This document shows positions 11,441 through 23,618 of a stretch of 64,000 bases of DNA, in pieces. The notes beneath the pieces are model-generated. The model had not been told where the DNA came from, made no database searches, and saw nothing but the letters and a program-made list of their open reading frames with translations. The translations under genes were made by a program, and so were the position numbers. Position 1 is the stretch's first letter. Each line of letters starts with the position of its first letter. Origin of the DNA: Rhyzopertha dominica (taxonomy: Eukaryota > Arthropoda > Insecta > Coleoptera > Bostrichidae); the NCBI GenBank assembly GCA_025024175.1, contig QCXZ01000001.1:3720001-3784000 (forward strand). The letters are read 5' to 3'.

Positions 11441-12450
11441 TCTATATATATTTGTATCTGAGTTAGTACATATTTGTCTTTGTATCATTGTCACGTGCTC
11501 GTAATCTAAACAATTAGCAATTAACACAACTAGAAGTTGCCATAATTAGCAGTTACTTTGGTCACCTTCAATAATAACGATAATAGTTTGCTATTTTTGC
11601 ATTTAACGGCAATGTTGTTCATCTATTTCAAAAGCCACAAATCATTTTAACGTTCCAACTAGGTCAGAAGGTTTTATTTCCCAGCTCCAGCATAAAAGAC
11701 AAACGTCTAAAAATAACATGATTTACCACTACATGACAGAAAGACTGTCGCGGGACCACGTTTAAGACGGGTAGGCAGTTTCCTCAGACATGGATGATGT
11801 TTTAACCCTTTTTTTCTCTTCTACATTAACTTCAGGAAATGGTTGTTCTGTTGTTGTTTGTTCCGATAGTGGTAACCTTCGGACATCGTTACGTGTTTTT
11901 AAGTATTAAAAAAAAGTTTACTGGTGATGACTAATTCGCATAGCCAATATGAATCAAATCGCCGATGCCCTTTTTTATTAAGCTTTACGGCGTTGTTGTT
12001 GCTGTAAACAGGTATTATTGCTGCAGTGAGCGGACCATTATAATAACTTTAATGTGTGAGATGTGTTGCCTATCTGTCCGGGTTCAACTTCATATAAAAA
12101 TAAAACTGAATTGTAGGCGGACTGTGACGTAGTAATAAACACCAGGCGATATTATAGAGAATTCAATTTTTTCTTAATCGGGGACTGGATGAATTGCAGC
12201 GATTTGGATAAAACTAGGATAAGATCGTTTTTTTTTAACAAACTCCATTCTAAAGTTATGAGGATTTCAATCTAAAATCGCTTCTTTATCACATTTGCTA
12301 TATATATTATATGTATATTAGCATTTCCCAATTTTCCAGACGTGTTTGAACATTTTAAATAATCTACTAATTTTCAAAGCTGCTTTAACATAATATCGGT
12401 ATTTCTCGTTAAGTAATACTTTAAACGTTTGTCATTTAATAGCTCGTCAA
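11441..12450. other. no gene recognised
   Basis: AT-rich sequence without supported features. Confidence 0.4.
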
Positions 12451-12841
12451 TACAGGGATATTACAAAGTATGGAACCAGCAGGTATTTCAGGTTCTGTTC
12501 GACTGATTTTTCTGAAATTTTTTCAGCTCCTTGTGAGCACTCGTTTCCGAGATACGGGCGCAAGTTGCATTTTTTTAAATGGGAAGAGGGGGTCAAAATT
12601 CGCATCATTGAAAAGGATGTTTCTTCCTGATTTCAAAAATGTATCGCACTTGTACAATTTTTTGCTTCTGAGTTGAGGAAAGTGCGATAACAAATTCGTT
12701 ATCGCTATGTATGAACAAAAAGTCCAGGTGCCTCCATTTTCCTCGTGAGATAGAAGGCGAAGTTATTCGGAAATAGTTGTACTCTACAATGCAATTCATG
12801 AAGATCGTGAACCAATTGCCATATCAACAGTTATTAAAACA

Positions 12842-13419
12842 TTGCAACGTTTTGACGAAACCGGCGGTGTTAAAAATCGTCAAAAACCACGACGTCCAAA
12901 GGTTGCTACGAGTGAGGAAAGTAGCTTGAATGTCCTTTTAGATGTGCAAGAGAATCCCAAGTGTTCCGTACAACAGGGTGCTATCACTCATCATATTGGC
13001 AGAAGATGTGTTCAGAAAATTTTGAAAAAAAAGAAGTTTCATCCATACAGAATTCGTTTCTTACAAGAACTGAGCGAAGATGAATTAGATCGTAGGATGG
13101 AATTTTGTGAAACTGCTATGAACATGATATAATGTTTTCTGATGAAGCGACTTTTTGCCCCAATTGTAATGTGAATAGACATAATTGCAGATATTGGTCG
13201 GACACAAATCCACATTGGATGGAACAGGTCCACACATAGCACCCTCAGAAAGTGAATGTCTGGTGTGGTATTATCGGTGAGCACATTATTGGGCCTTTTT
13301 TCATCGATGGAAATTTGAATGCGGTCAAGTATTTACAGCTCTTGCGCGAACACATTATACCAGAACTTATTCGCTTGTTTCCTAATCGGGAAAATGCTGC
13401 GCCTCCTTCTGAACAGATA
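12842..13419 (+). pseudogene. transposase of the outer mariner-like element, 5' part
   Basis: The N-terminal part has a helix-turn-helix region (LQRFDETGGVKNRQKPRRPK and IGRRCVQKILKKKKFHPYRI). After a frame break near 13130 it goes on with MFSDEATFCPNCNVNRHNC, which carries the first catalytic Asp, and KVNVWCGIIGEHIIGPFF (13250-13300). It is cut at 13420 by the inner element just before the second catalytic region. The frame resumes at 15671 with RRYLNAMFPDRWIGRRGAME and ARSPDLTPFDLV (the third catalytic Asp, 15755-15795), after which the 3' end has decayed. Confidence 0.75.
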
Positions 13420-13421
13420 TA

Positions 13422-13693
13422 CAGGGTGATTTTTTTGAAAACTTCACACCTTAAATAACTTTAAATAGAGGAAAAATTTAAAATTTTGCAAAAATAGGTA
13501 AACTTTTGTTTGCAGGGGGTCAACTTTGAGATAAGTTTTTAATGGATAGCGCTTACCCTCTTAGCGGGGTAGATACCCCTTCAAAAATTTTAAATGAAAC
13601 TACCCATCTTACGATACATCATTTAAAAGCTTATTACACAAGGAGTCTTGCCAGGTAATTAGTTTTACTATTTTTTACCCATTGACGGGGTAG
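13422..13693 (+). repeat. left long terminal inverted repeat of inner element
   Basis: Pairs with 15420-15668. Shared landmarks include GCGCTTACCCTC, ACGATACATCATTT and the inner edge TTGACGGGGTA. Confidence 0.85.
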
Positions 13694-14023
13694 TGGGTCA
13701 AAAAGTGCATTGTAGCAAGTGGCTTATAAAATGGAATATTTTGGACTTTTTNTAACAAAATNTATTGTCTTGCAGTTACAATAAATATTGTCCTTACTTA
13801 AGCCTAAAAAAACTTGTGAAAAAATAATTGTTACACCTAAGCAAAATGCCAAAAATACTTATTTCGACATTACTTGATATTGCAACTCGACAGTTTATAC
13901 TGAATTGGCTAAATAATTATCTACTTTGTGTTTCCAATTTTTTGTTTCAATTTTTTGGCTACTTCTTTGGCACGACCATCTTTTTGTTCACATTCCTTTT
14001 TATAAATCGCGTGAAATTTTAAA

Positions 14024-15160
14024 GTGAGTGTCCAAGTGATAATGGTTTATTCGACTGCCGAAAGGGTAGAAATAATTTTTATTTACGGTGCTGAGCATAG
14101 CTGTGCTCGTGCGTCAGCAAGGGTGTTTAACGAACGGCACCCCGATAAAAATGTTGACGTTAGGTACATTCTCGATCTCGTGCAGAAATTTCAAGACACT
14201 GGATCTGTAGTAAACAAAAAAAGGGCAGGGAATAGAGTCGTTGATGAAATGGCCCAACTTGAAGTACTTGGTCATTTTGCAATGGATCCAACTAGCTCTT
14301 TGCGTAACATTTCTACAGCCACTGGACTTTCTTATTCATCTGTAAGGAAAGTTACAAAAGTGCACAAATTCCATCCCTATAAGATGAAAACTCTCCAGGA
14401 ACTCGGTTAAGATGACTTCGATAGAAGACTGCAATTTTGCGAAATTATGACAGAAAAGATTATAGTAAATCCAAATCTAATAAAAAATATCTGCTTCAGT
14501 GATAAATGCACATTTTTTTGAACGGCTCTGTAAATAAACATAACGTCAGGTACTGGAGTGACGAAAATCCTTATAGTTTTCGAGAAGGTCCTCAGAAGCT
14601 GAACGTCTGGGCTCGAATACTTGGCAACGCAATTGTAGGTCCAATTTTCATTGATGGGACGCTAAATGGGGGAATGTATTTAGAATTACTTGATAACGTT
14701 ATTGATCCTTTAATCACAGAGCAATTAGAAAACCAACGTGACCCTGAAGGAAATCCAATGTTGGATGAATACGAATTGTTTTACCAACATGATGGAGCCC
14801 CACCGCATTACGCCATTAATGTGCGAAATTGGTTAAATCATAGATTTCCTCTTCACTGGATTGGTAGGCGTGGAACAATTGAATGGCCGCCACGATCACT
14901 CGATTTGACTGCTTTAGATTTCTTTCTATGGGGTCATTTAAAATCTGTGGTTTACAAAACACAACCTGCTAGCCTGGACGATCTGCGAGAAAGAATTATT
15001 AACTAGTGCAGGAGGATTCCACCTGAAACTTTCCGAAAAGTGCAGCAGGAGTTCGAGAACCGTCTGTATTATTGTACGGAAAGAGGTGGTGCACATTTTG
15101 AGAGAGGTTTGAATTTCTATGGTTTTGTTCACACTGTTTTTGGAGTTACAAATAAATAAT
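14024..15160 (+). pseudogene. transposase of the inner mariner-like element, lightly damaged
   Basis: A nearly complete transposase. It has an N-terminal DNA-binding half (STAERVEIIFIYGAEHSCAR near 14050, then SYSSVRKVTKVHKFHPYKM). The catalytic half carries ICFSDKCTF (first Asp), LNVWARILGNAIVGPIFIDG, FYQHDGAPPHYA (second Asp) and WPPRSLDLTALDFFLWGHLK (third Asp). By my count 36 residues separate the second and third Asp. Damage is limited to a TAA at 14408-14410, a one-base shift in the T run near 14515 and a TAG at 15004-15006. The frame then continues through ETFRKVQQEFENRLYYC. It is therefore inactive but recent. Confidence 0.85.
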
Positions 15161-15419
15161 TTTTCTTTTTCGTGGACATGGACTTTCTAAAAAATTACAT
15201 GATAAATACTTTAATGTTAATAATAATGTTAAAAGAAAATTTTCAGTATTCTGGGAGTTTTTTTTAAGTGTCATATTTTTTATAAGTTGTTTGTTTAAAT
15301 TTTGGGTTCTCGTAAGGACAAATTTTATTTCCGCTCTAAAATAAAATAAATTTTGTTGAAAAGAGTCCAAAATATTCAATTTAATAAGCAACCTGTTTCG
15401 TAGGCACTATTAATCTATT

Positions 15420-15668
15420 ACCCCGTCAATAAGTTAAACGTGGTAAAACTAATTACATGGCCAGACTCTTTGTGAAATAAGCTTTCAAATGATGTATCAC
15501 AAGATGGATAGTTCCATTTAAAATTTTTAAAGGGGTGTCTACCCTGCTCAGAGAGTAAGCGCTATCCATTAAAAACTTATCTCAAAAGTGTACCTGTTTT
15601 TGCAAATTTTTAAATTTTTGCTATATTTAAAGTTATTTAAGGTGTGAAGTTTTCAAAAAATCACCCTG
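15420..15668 (-). repeat. right long terminal inverted repeat of inner element
   Basis: Inverted partner of 13422-13693, slightly shorter because of a small insertion in the left arm near 13510. Confidence 0.85.
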
Positions 15669-15985
15669 TAGTTGCAGCAAGGTGGTGCTACGTTCGTAGA
15701 TATTTGAATGCGATGTTTCCAGACAGATGGATTGGTAGGCGCGGAGCGATGGAATGCCCAGCACGTTCCCCTGACCTGACGCCGTTTGATTTGGTCGAAA
15801 ATGAGAGCTGACACGGAGTTTAAAAAATTCCAGAAAATGCATTTTAATTACCCATAGCATAATTTCAGAAAAATCGGTCGAACAGAACCTGAAATATGAA
15901 AATATGACACTGTGTTGTCGAATTTGAAAAGGACTCTCACTACAGATTTTACATGGAAAATCAAAGAGGAAAATTGAACACCCTG

Positions 15986-18139
15986 TATTTGGACACAAGC
16001 CAGTCGACTGTATTATTACATTGTTAATCGTAGCCATATAACAAGTAATTGCAATAATAAAACCGCGCTAACAGAGCGCGTTTGCAACAAACACCGTGCT
16101 AAATCCAGTCTGCAAATACGCATGTTACGTCATTATTTACCAAAGCTGTCCGGCCCAGTCCAACAAACACAAGTACGGTGTACATACGACTGCAAATTCG
16201 AATCTTTGCAGATTGAGAATAAATTACATACGGAAAAAAACAGTTCGCACCTCGGGCGCGCTGACTAACAATACGTTATTTATTCTTCTGGGATGCAGAT
16301 AAAAGTTGTAAACATTTTCGATTGCGCAGACGCCCGAACAAGTTGTTTACCAGTATTTGGTCGGAGTTAACATATGTGTGTTGTAAAAACGGGACCGATT
16401 TTTTTCGTGCAAATACAAGAAATTTACAAGTGACAGTAAAAAATGGAATATGTATAAAAAATTACGAACAGTGTTTGTTGAAGCCGTGTGGTAATTAGTA
16501 GCGCCACTTATAATAGGTCGATTATTGTGTTTATTGTGGGTGAGACACATAATATTATAAACGGTTGCTTGATGTTGTTGCTATGGAAATACTGGAGCTG
16601 TATCGGTAATATTCGTGGAATTCCGTTTGGCTCGATCCATGTTTTTCATCACAGTTTATTTTTGACGACAGGGATACACATTGATTCAAAAAATTAACGT
16701 AGTCTTGTTTGCTTAGAAAGAATACAAAGTTTCATCTTGAAGGACCTTTGTATGCTGAATTGCCAGTGAGTGACAGCTTATTTATGTAACTAAAACCTTT
16801 ATCCCTTTACACCCTTAAATTCACTTAAATTCATCCAACATCCAATGTGAATTTGTATCAAACGAACGTTTTGTTATTTCTTTCTCATTATAGGGCTGCT
16901 TTAAATCAATTGTACTGCAGGTGCTAAAAACTGCTTCAACCGAAGCTGAAGAACCAATTTCACTAAGAAATTGTGGTAACACATAAATTTTTTCTTTGTA
17001 AAATACTTTAAATCATTTTGAACACGATCCTAGAACGAGCCTGGGAGCAGCAGAAAGAATAACTAACAAAACAAAAACAATAGAAAGTTTGATATTTATT
17101 TCTTGAAAAAATTAACTAGTGTTCATATTACAGTTTGAAGAATGTTGCAAGTCAAGAATAAACAAACATATTTTCTTTATCCACCATTTAAGAAGGTTTG
17201 ATGTGTCTGCTTTTCGTGTATTAGAGGCCTTAAAATTTATAATACCACGACTAAAGGAGCCCAAAACTTAGTCGATCTTTAGGTAGGACCTAGATTTTTT
17301 CAGTTTTCCCATCTTTCCGCTATCATAGTTGATTTTCAACCACCCTGACGCTTGACGATGGTAATATCGGTCCCAGCATTGCCCAAGAAATAAAGCCACT
17401 TTAAAAAGATTTTCGAAATTGCTTTTATGCTTGTGTGTTGCGTAGTACATTTTCCAGTCGATCTTNTTGACAAATAAACAAAGACATGTCCTAAAAAAGA
17501 CTAATACTTTCTAGTTTTCTGCTAAAAATTTGTCAAATCTGACGCCTCAAAATCAGAATTTTTCACCTCATAATTGACCGGTTTTACCCGAGGTGGTGAT
17601 AAAACGTTCGGATATCAACAGCTCGAAAATATTAGCATCAAACAAGCGCTGCTCAATTAACCACAAAATGAGAAGTAATGAAAATACTATTTCGTTTTTA
17701 AGTACCAAAATTTTCAATAGTGTGTTTTCTTCCACATATAATTGCTATTGTTATAAAATTACCAGTTTACGTTGAACAATACTAGTTTTACCAGAGCATA
17801 AATCATAATTTACCAGAGTGCTTAACGATGAGATAAGAATGTAGAACAATAACATAGTAAACGAGATTTTTTATCAATTATTTACAATTACTACAAAACA
17901 AGTCTAAAACGGCAACCGGTCCTATTATATCATATGAGCACACGAGCATGCGACAAACAATTTTTTTGTTACCCGGATGAGTCACCTGAAACGACTAAGT
18001 CATGTTCTCGTCTATTATTAATTAGTTTACATTGCAATTTTGATGTGCAATTTTTTATAGAGGTTGAATGTTGTCGCACCTGTTTTTTTATTGATCCAGG
18101 TGGTAACATTCTTTATTAACTTCATTTATTTCATGTCTA
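15986..18139. other. no gene recognised
   Basis: AT-rich sequence with only short unsupported frames. One N occurs near 17466. Confidence 0.4.
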
Positions 18140-18260
18140 TAAGCGACTAAAGTTCAATTCCAAATGTTTATCCCCGTGTTGACCCTTGCGGTACTCCGTA
18201 CGCTAGTATTGTTCGACCAACGCTGTAATGCGATTGCAACTTAATAGCGGTTTAACATTT
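18140..18260 (-). mobile_element. short LINE reverse-transcriptase scrap
   Basis: On the minus strand the stretch around 18165-18215 reads GRTILAYGVPQGSTRG, the conserved RT motif usually seen as GVPQGSxLGP. No further RT motif is intact beside it. Confidence 0.45.
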
Positions 18261-18853
18261 TACCGCATTTTATTAAAGAAATATTCTGCGAATTTCGTAA
18301 AATATAACTGTAAATGAAATTCAGGACACAGAAGTGCGAAAAAACGTCAGTTCATTGAGGGTTTTCAAAGGTGATCAAAATATGATTTATGAAGCATACA
18401 AAAATAATTTTGTATTGACAATTGAATTAATTAAAACAGGTCTAAAAATTAACTGCTGTTGTGATAGTTTACGTATTTTTTTTTCTAAGAAAAATGGAGT
18501 TTCATTATAAGAAAATTAATAAACGTCAAGTGTTTATGGAATGTCGACGAATTTCGGAATTTAATTAAATCAAATTAAAAAATTTCGATATGAAGATAGA
18601 CCAATGAAAAATGTCGACGAAACTTAGCCACACATGAGACATTGTGAAAAAAGAATGGTGCGATAAGTGTAATAATGCGTGTTAATATGTAAATATTTGA
18701 TTGTACTACACATTTTTATAACGTTCCAGACGAAATGAGAGGAACCCTTGTTAATGGTTTATTACTTTATAATCCTTGTTGTGGTTAAAAAGGCAAAGTT
18801 GTAATCGCACTAAATCGTTAGGCGAACCTATACATTACTAAGTTAGTGTAATA

Positions 18854-20098
18854 GAGGGTGCGCCATCTCGAGCTTCGGTATGGAAATATTGAATAACCTT
18901 GTTATCCATTGTCGGTATGACTTGAGAAAAAAATAATTTGGCAACGTCATTTCAGTACAATTTTAACCATGAATAACTTTACACCTAAAGAACGCGCGGA
19001 AATTGTGACCATGTATTTGGAAAATGGTCGTTCAATTGTGCTTGCTCAACTTGCATACCGTCGAAAATACCGCGGTCGTAAAGTGCCTTCTGATAACACC
19101 ATACGCAATGTGACTAAAAATTTCGAAGAATCGGGGTCTGTGGCAAATCATCAACGCGTTTCAGTTCGTAAAAGATGCTCCAATGAAATTGTTGAAACTG
19201 TCAAGCAGAGTGTTTTGAGAAGCCCAAATCTCTCGTATCGTCACCGTGCCCAGCAGCTAAACATCAAAGGAACCACTCTTAGGAGGATTTTAAAGGAAGA
19301 TCTTCACGTGTTTCCTTACAAAGTGCAAATAACTCAACGATTATTGCCTACAGACGAACCCCGTCGCTTGGAATACGGAAAAGGCGTGGNTCGAATGGCC
19401 CAGGTTTTTGGAATCAAATTTTGTTCACGGACGAGGCCCATTTCCATCTCTCTGGCGGAGTGAACAAACAAAATTGTCGATTCTGGGGCACAGACAATCC
19501 TCACATTATCCACGAAAAGCCATTGCATGACCAGAAAGTCACTGTTTGGGCCGGCGTTAGCACCAAAACCATCATCGGAACATTTTTCTTTCGTGAGGGC
19601 GAAACCGTCGATGGCGACCGTTATCGGTGGATTATGACGCACTGTGATTCCAAAAATGCGCGAAAAAAATTATTGAACTTCTGGTTTCAACAAGACGACG
19701 CCCCATGCCCCGGTCCGGTTGATGTCGAAAGGTGGCATTATTGAGTGCACTCCAAGATCGCCGGATTTGACATCGCCGGACTTTTTTTATGGGGTTATCT
19801 AAAAAGTATACGCCAACAAGCCCACGACATTGGAAGCGCTCAAGACCAACATTCGAGCTGAAATAGAGGCAATATCGCCCGAAATGCTGGCCAAAGTATT
19901 GGAAAATTCGAAAAAACGAGCACAATATTGTGTGGCTCGTAAAGGTGGTCATTTGTTGGATGTTGTGTTGTAAGTACAGTTGAAACAAATTTTAAAGGAC
20001 TAAATCAAATAAAAAAAAATTACTAATAAACATTCACTTTCACTACTTGCCGAAGTTATTCAATATTTCCATACCGAAGCTCGAGATGGTGCACCCGT
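18854..20098 (+). mobile_element. mariner-like element with 40-bp terminal inverted repeats
   Basis: The ends are near-perfect inverted copies: GGGTGCGCCATCTCGAGCTT at 18856 continues through TATGGAAATATTGAATAAC and recurs inverted at 20056-20096. TA flanks both sides (18852-18853, 20099-20100). At about 1,245 bases it has the length expected of a single mariner-type transposon. It lies directly upstream of the first AMPK gamma exon. Confidence 0.88.
18969..19972 (+). pseudogene. mariner-like transposase, frameshifted
   Basis: The protein starts MNNFTPKERAEIVTMYLENG and carries the DNA-binding half through LRRILKEDLHVFPYKVQ. A frame break with an N near 19390 follows. The catalytic half gives LFTDEAHFHLSGGVNKQN (first Asp), VTVWAGVSTKTIIGTFFF, FQQDDAPCP (second Asp, followed by a deletion) and PRSPDLTSPDFF (third Asp, near 19755-19785). 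The tail ARKGGHLLDVVL precedes the stop near 19970. Stops and shifts after 19745 show it is dead. Confidence 0.85.
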
Positions 20099-20100
20099 TA

Positions 20101-20420
20101 AATACTACTTAATCAGCAGAGCGTTTCTAATCAACCAGAAAAATATGGAGAGTGTCTTCTTTTGTTTGGCCTGATGACGTTAATGTACATAAAAACCTAT
20201 TTTGCAACTCCTTTGAACGAATCGGGAAAAAATCGAGCCGAAGGTCTAATTCCACGACGTTTTAAATCGATTACTTTAGAAAGCACAGCACATCCTGCAA
20301 CCAGCCACGTATGAAGGCACCTAGTTACAAGAAAAAACTGTGCAGTCTGCGATAATATTGGCTCCTTATCGTGTTTTAAGTGATTCGGTTTCGCCGTTAA
20401 GTGCCGGTACGCCGTGAACT
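20101..20420. promoter_or_regulatory. candidate promoter/5'UTR of the long AMPK gamma isoform
   Basis: This stretch of about 320 bases separates the mariner-like element from the first ATG of the AMPK gamma gene. It should hold the 5' untranslated region or a splice acceptor for upstream non-coding exons. No core promoter motif stands out to me. Confidence 0.3.
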
Positions 20421-20579
20421 ATGGTGATGCCGAAATTTTCGTTTCTGTCTGGGACTCCTTCTTCGGGACCGCCTTCTCCTGGTACACCACCACCGTCTCC
20501 GAGCATACTGTACCAGTGGTACGCGAAGATAAAGAGGAAGAACTATAGTTTGTCGCCGAAGACCGTTTGGAAGGCTCTG
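20421..20579 (+). CDS. SNF4Agamma: AMPK gamma subunit, first coding exon of long isoform
   Basis: The ATG is preceded in frame by a TGA two codons upstream, so translation can start here. The exon encodes 53 residues: a Ser/Pro-rich leader (SGTPSSGPPSPGTPPPSPS) followed by a basic stretch (WYAKIKRKN). It ends at GCTCTG|gtaatt in phase 0, which matches the phase-0 acceptor of the exon at 23570. Ser/Pro-rich, poorly structured N-terminal extensions are typical of long gamma isoforms. Joined to the downstream exons the predicted protein has 458 residues with no interruption. What I infer rather than see is that this exon and the next are spliced together. The frame, stop and splice phase all fit. 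Confidence 0.6.
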
Positions 20580-21205
20580 GTAATTGTCAGGATCAGACAT
20601 ACTTAATTAGGATCTTAAAATGATCTGTGATTTTATCAAGTTTTATATTGTTTAATGAGTTGCGCAAGTAACATTCTTTTAAGCAAGACTATTTTCGACG
20701 AGTTCAATACTATACTTTTTTCTGTCTCCACAACCATCCTAGAAACAATTCTTAATTGAATTAAACAATACAAATTATTTTTGTGTAAATATTGATTAAT
20801 TACAATATTGGAACAATTATTCAATATTATAGGCCTTTCACAGTCAGAGCTTTTGTACCACTGAGTTTGTTGAAGCAGTACATGATTACCTTACTTTAGT
20901 CAGTAAATATTTTGAATCGACTGTATTTTTTTTAAATGTATTCATTTCTTGGACGGATTTTCGTTTCAGGAGAGAATGTAACTTGAGATATTTACTGATA
21001 TTAATATAATTTTTTATCGATAAGGTTGTTATTAGCATCCAATAAATAGACCATTTCTCGACGGCAATTTTGCAAAATGTGCAAGCAGTGCAGCTTCCTA
21101 ATATGAATGTACTTTTTTTAGCTCTCCGTTCCTTGTACTTACTATAAATTTCTTCTTACCTATTTTTTATTTAATTAATTATGCAACAAAACACTACAGC
21201 CTACA

Positions 21206-22605
21206 TGGGCGTACCAAGGGGGGCAGCTGCCCCCCCTAGACCTGGGTTGCCAACTCTGGGCCCTTCCAATTTTCCATACATTTAGCTGATTAATTATGTG
21301 TGTACACCTAAAAATTGTCTTTTTTACAAAATTGTAAATACAGTAAAATTTATAGGCAAGTGTATTTCACAATTTTCATCCAGAACTCATATTTGACCTT
21401 TGCAAATGACCTTCTCCAATAAGTTGTTGTCAAATGGTTTCCAAGCTTAATCGATGCCATGTGCGTTTTGAATCTGTAACTTCAACATTCTTGTTGTTAC
21501 GAATCGTTGTCTTAGGGCGGATATAGCTTTAAAAGACTATCTTGGTCAGGATGAGTCAACACGATTTCTGCTTAGTTCAGTTCTTCTACCCTTTCCTATA
21601 AAGATTGTTCAACTAACTACTGTTATATGGAATCACATCAGAATCTGTCATATACGCGGTGATAACTCTAACTTTTGTACCAAATTTCTAGATTCTCATT
21701 ACATTTTAACAATTAATACAAAAAACTAAAAATCCATCCGAACTCACGTTTATGAAAGTTAATTTATTTAATATAAGTTTTAGGAATCCAGTAAAAGTAT
21801 CATCAGCACGAATTAAAACCCGGTGTGTTGTATAAAATGCAATTAAATATATTTCAGTTTATTTAAATGAAGCTTAATTTGGTTAAAATATTAAGTAGTC
21901 GGTTAATTTTTGAGAGCAATGCACTGGCGATCTAAGAAGGTTGGCTTGACGCATAATGCTGAGGCATTTGTCATTCTGAGTTTTAATAATGTTAGTTATT
22001 CATCGAGTCTCTTTCCTTGGGGAGTAAAAATTACTACAATTGTCTCTTTAGCACCTATACATATGAACTCCTACCTTAAATTTCTAAAGCTTCTGGCGTG
22101 AGAAGTTGAAACTGTACTAAAAGCGCATCGGTTAATGTAATGCATAATGCATCTTTGATGTGTGTTAATTCTGAATCAGAAATCGTGGTCCTAGTAGAAC
22201 TTTTAAGGTTAAATTTATGTTCCTTTAGTAGTTCGTATGATATCATTATACATTATGTGTATCACGGATCTTTATCCTCCCAAATAAAATGTGTCAGCTC
22301 ATCTTTTGTCAAACGCGAGAGCGATGCAACTGAATGGACCTCACCTAACTGAGTTCATCAATAACTGAATTAGTAATAAAGAGGCTTTGTATGATCAGTG
22401 TATATAGAAAACATATATATAATTTGGGTCTTTATTTCACAGAAGATGTTTTAAGTCGCCTTGCAGAAAATCCATGAAGATTATTCATGCAATAAATACT
22501 TCACTAATTACTTAAATACCTATATCTTATAAACATTTATTATTTCTATTTATGTTGATGCTTCCTGCTTCCCCCCCCCCCCAGACCAAAAGCTGGGTAC
22601 GCCCA
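21206..22605. mobile_element. DNA transposon with TGGGCGTACC ends, in AMPK gamma intron
   Basis: The left end TGGGCGTACCAAGG and the right end, read inverted, TGGGCGTACCCAGC face each other 1.4 kb apart. Both are followed inward by G/C runs: GGGGGG at 21218 and a C run at 22571-22582. On the minus strand, 21910-22350 has coding-like pieces (TKDELTHFIWEDKDP, STRTTISDSELTHIKDALCI), suggesting a decayed internal protein. I do not assign a superfamily. A target duplication could not be fixed. Confidence 0.55.
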
Positions 22606-23569
22606 TAACAGCATATGTTTAAAATGTTCACCACGATGATCAAACAAGAATGACAATCATCTCTCAAGCAATAGTTGTTGAAGTTCGATAACCATCTAGA
22701 TGCGTTAAAAGTTTATAGAAACTCTATATATTTTTAACTTAATACTTGACAGATTAAACTCATTCTCTCCCATTATATCCAAACTGAATACGGCACAAAC
22801 GTTGCATATGGTCTTTTCTTAAATATTTGACAAGTTTGTATTAGATGCTCATGTTTACATCAATCGACGAATTCTTGATTGGTAATAAAAACCTTTTTGT
22901 TAGGTGTGGCTATACCCTTTGATTTCGTTTGTCTTCAGTTGCAGCTGCTTGGCAAGTGATTTACTTATTTTTTTTTCCTTTTTTGATGAGAATAAGTTAC
23001 ATGGAAACATTGAAGAACTCAACGCAGTGTATAAATCTTACTCATTCGAAATACTCTAATATATGCTGTCGTTAAAAGTTGCCAACGGTTAATTTTTGAA
23101 ACTTCATAAAACTAAATGGGGCCAATAACTGGGAAGGTGCCAACATTTGGATCTCCTACTTTGATTTTGAGAAAACTACTGTGATGCATATTTTTTAAAT
23201 ATCAATTGCTGTGTTCTAACATTATTATACATTCTACGTCGTATTTGCCTTATCTACTCTTGAATTATAAACAATAAAAGCATCTGCTTTGTTTTCCGAA
23301 ATGTCATAGTTTATTTACATTACAAATAGCCGGAAATTCCATACAAGCAACTGATAACATTAGCTGCCGTGAATTTATAGATAAACTGCACTTGCCATAT
23401 TTACTCTAATGCAGTAATAAGCGTTTTCAATGTACTTAATCCACTATGATTATATATATTACGTAAACTTCCTCTTATATTAACTTAAAGAGCTATTTGT
23501 GGATTCTATAAAAAAACAAACACGTACGTAGGAGTCGACATGTTTTTTAACACTTTCTTTTCTTTTCAG
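22606..23569. other. intron sequence, nothing recognised
   Basis: AT-rich and without supported features. It lies within the first long intron of the AMPK gamma model. Confidence 0.4.
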
Positions 23570-23618
23570 TTACCTGTGGTGGACCCGTTCATAGAAAAAG
23601 TCAATTTTTCGGATTTAG
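23570..23618 (+). CDS. SNF4Agamma: AMPK gamma subunit, 49-nt exon
   Basis: A strong acceptor (cttttcttttcag) and donor (GATTTAG|gtgagt) bracket 49 bases that read LPVVDPFIEKVNFSDL plus one base of the next codon. The trailing G joins AA at 31310 to give Glu, so the protein continues [13 protein letters not shown] short DPF-x-KV-x-SDL segment just before the CBS core fits gamma-family organisation. It is too short to be found as an ORF. Confidence 0.65.

Larger units (their letters stand above)
13422..15668 (+). mobile_element. inner mariner-like element with long terminal inverted repeats
   Basis: The element has TA at both edges (13420-13421, 15669-15670) and ends that begin CAGGGTGATTTTTTTGAAAA. 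The match continues inward far beyond the usual 30 bases. The left arm, 13422-13693, pairs with the right arm, 15420-15668, with small indels and scattered mismatches, down to TTGACGGGGTA. Total length is 2,247 bases, longer than a standard mariner mainly because of these arms. It sits inside the transposase frame of the outer element, so it is the younger insertion. Confidence 0.88.
12453..15985 (+). mobile_element. outer mariner-like element, split by a second element
   Basis: Both ends start CAGGG next to a TA (12451-12452 and 15986-15987), as expected for Tc1/mariner target duplication. Inside the ends a second inverted match is seen: ATTTCAGGTTCTGTTCGA near 12485 recurs inverted near 15880, where it continues through GATTTTTCTGAAATT. 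Remove the inner element (13422-15668) and the remainder is about 1.3 kb, the normal length of a mariner-like element. The transposase frame lies on the plus strand. Confidence 0.8.

Noticed and set aside
22571..22582. C run as a sign of an assembly gap
   Set aside because: It lies at the inner edge of a transposon end whose partner end also has a G run, so it is part of the element.
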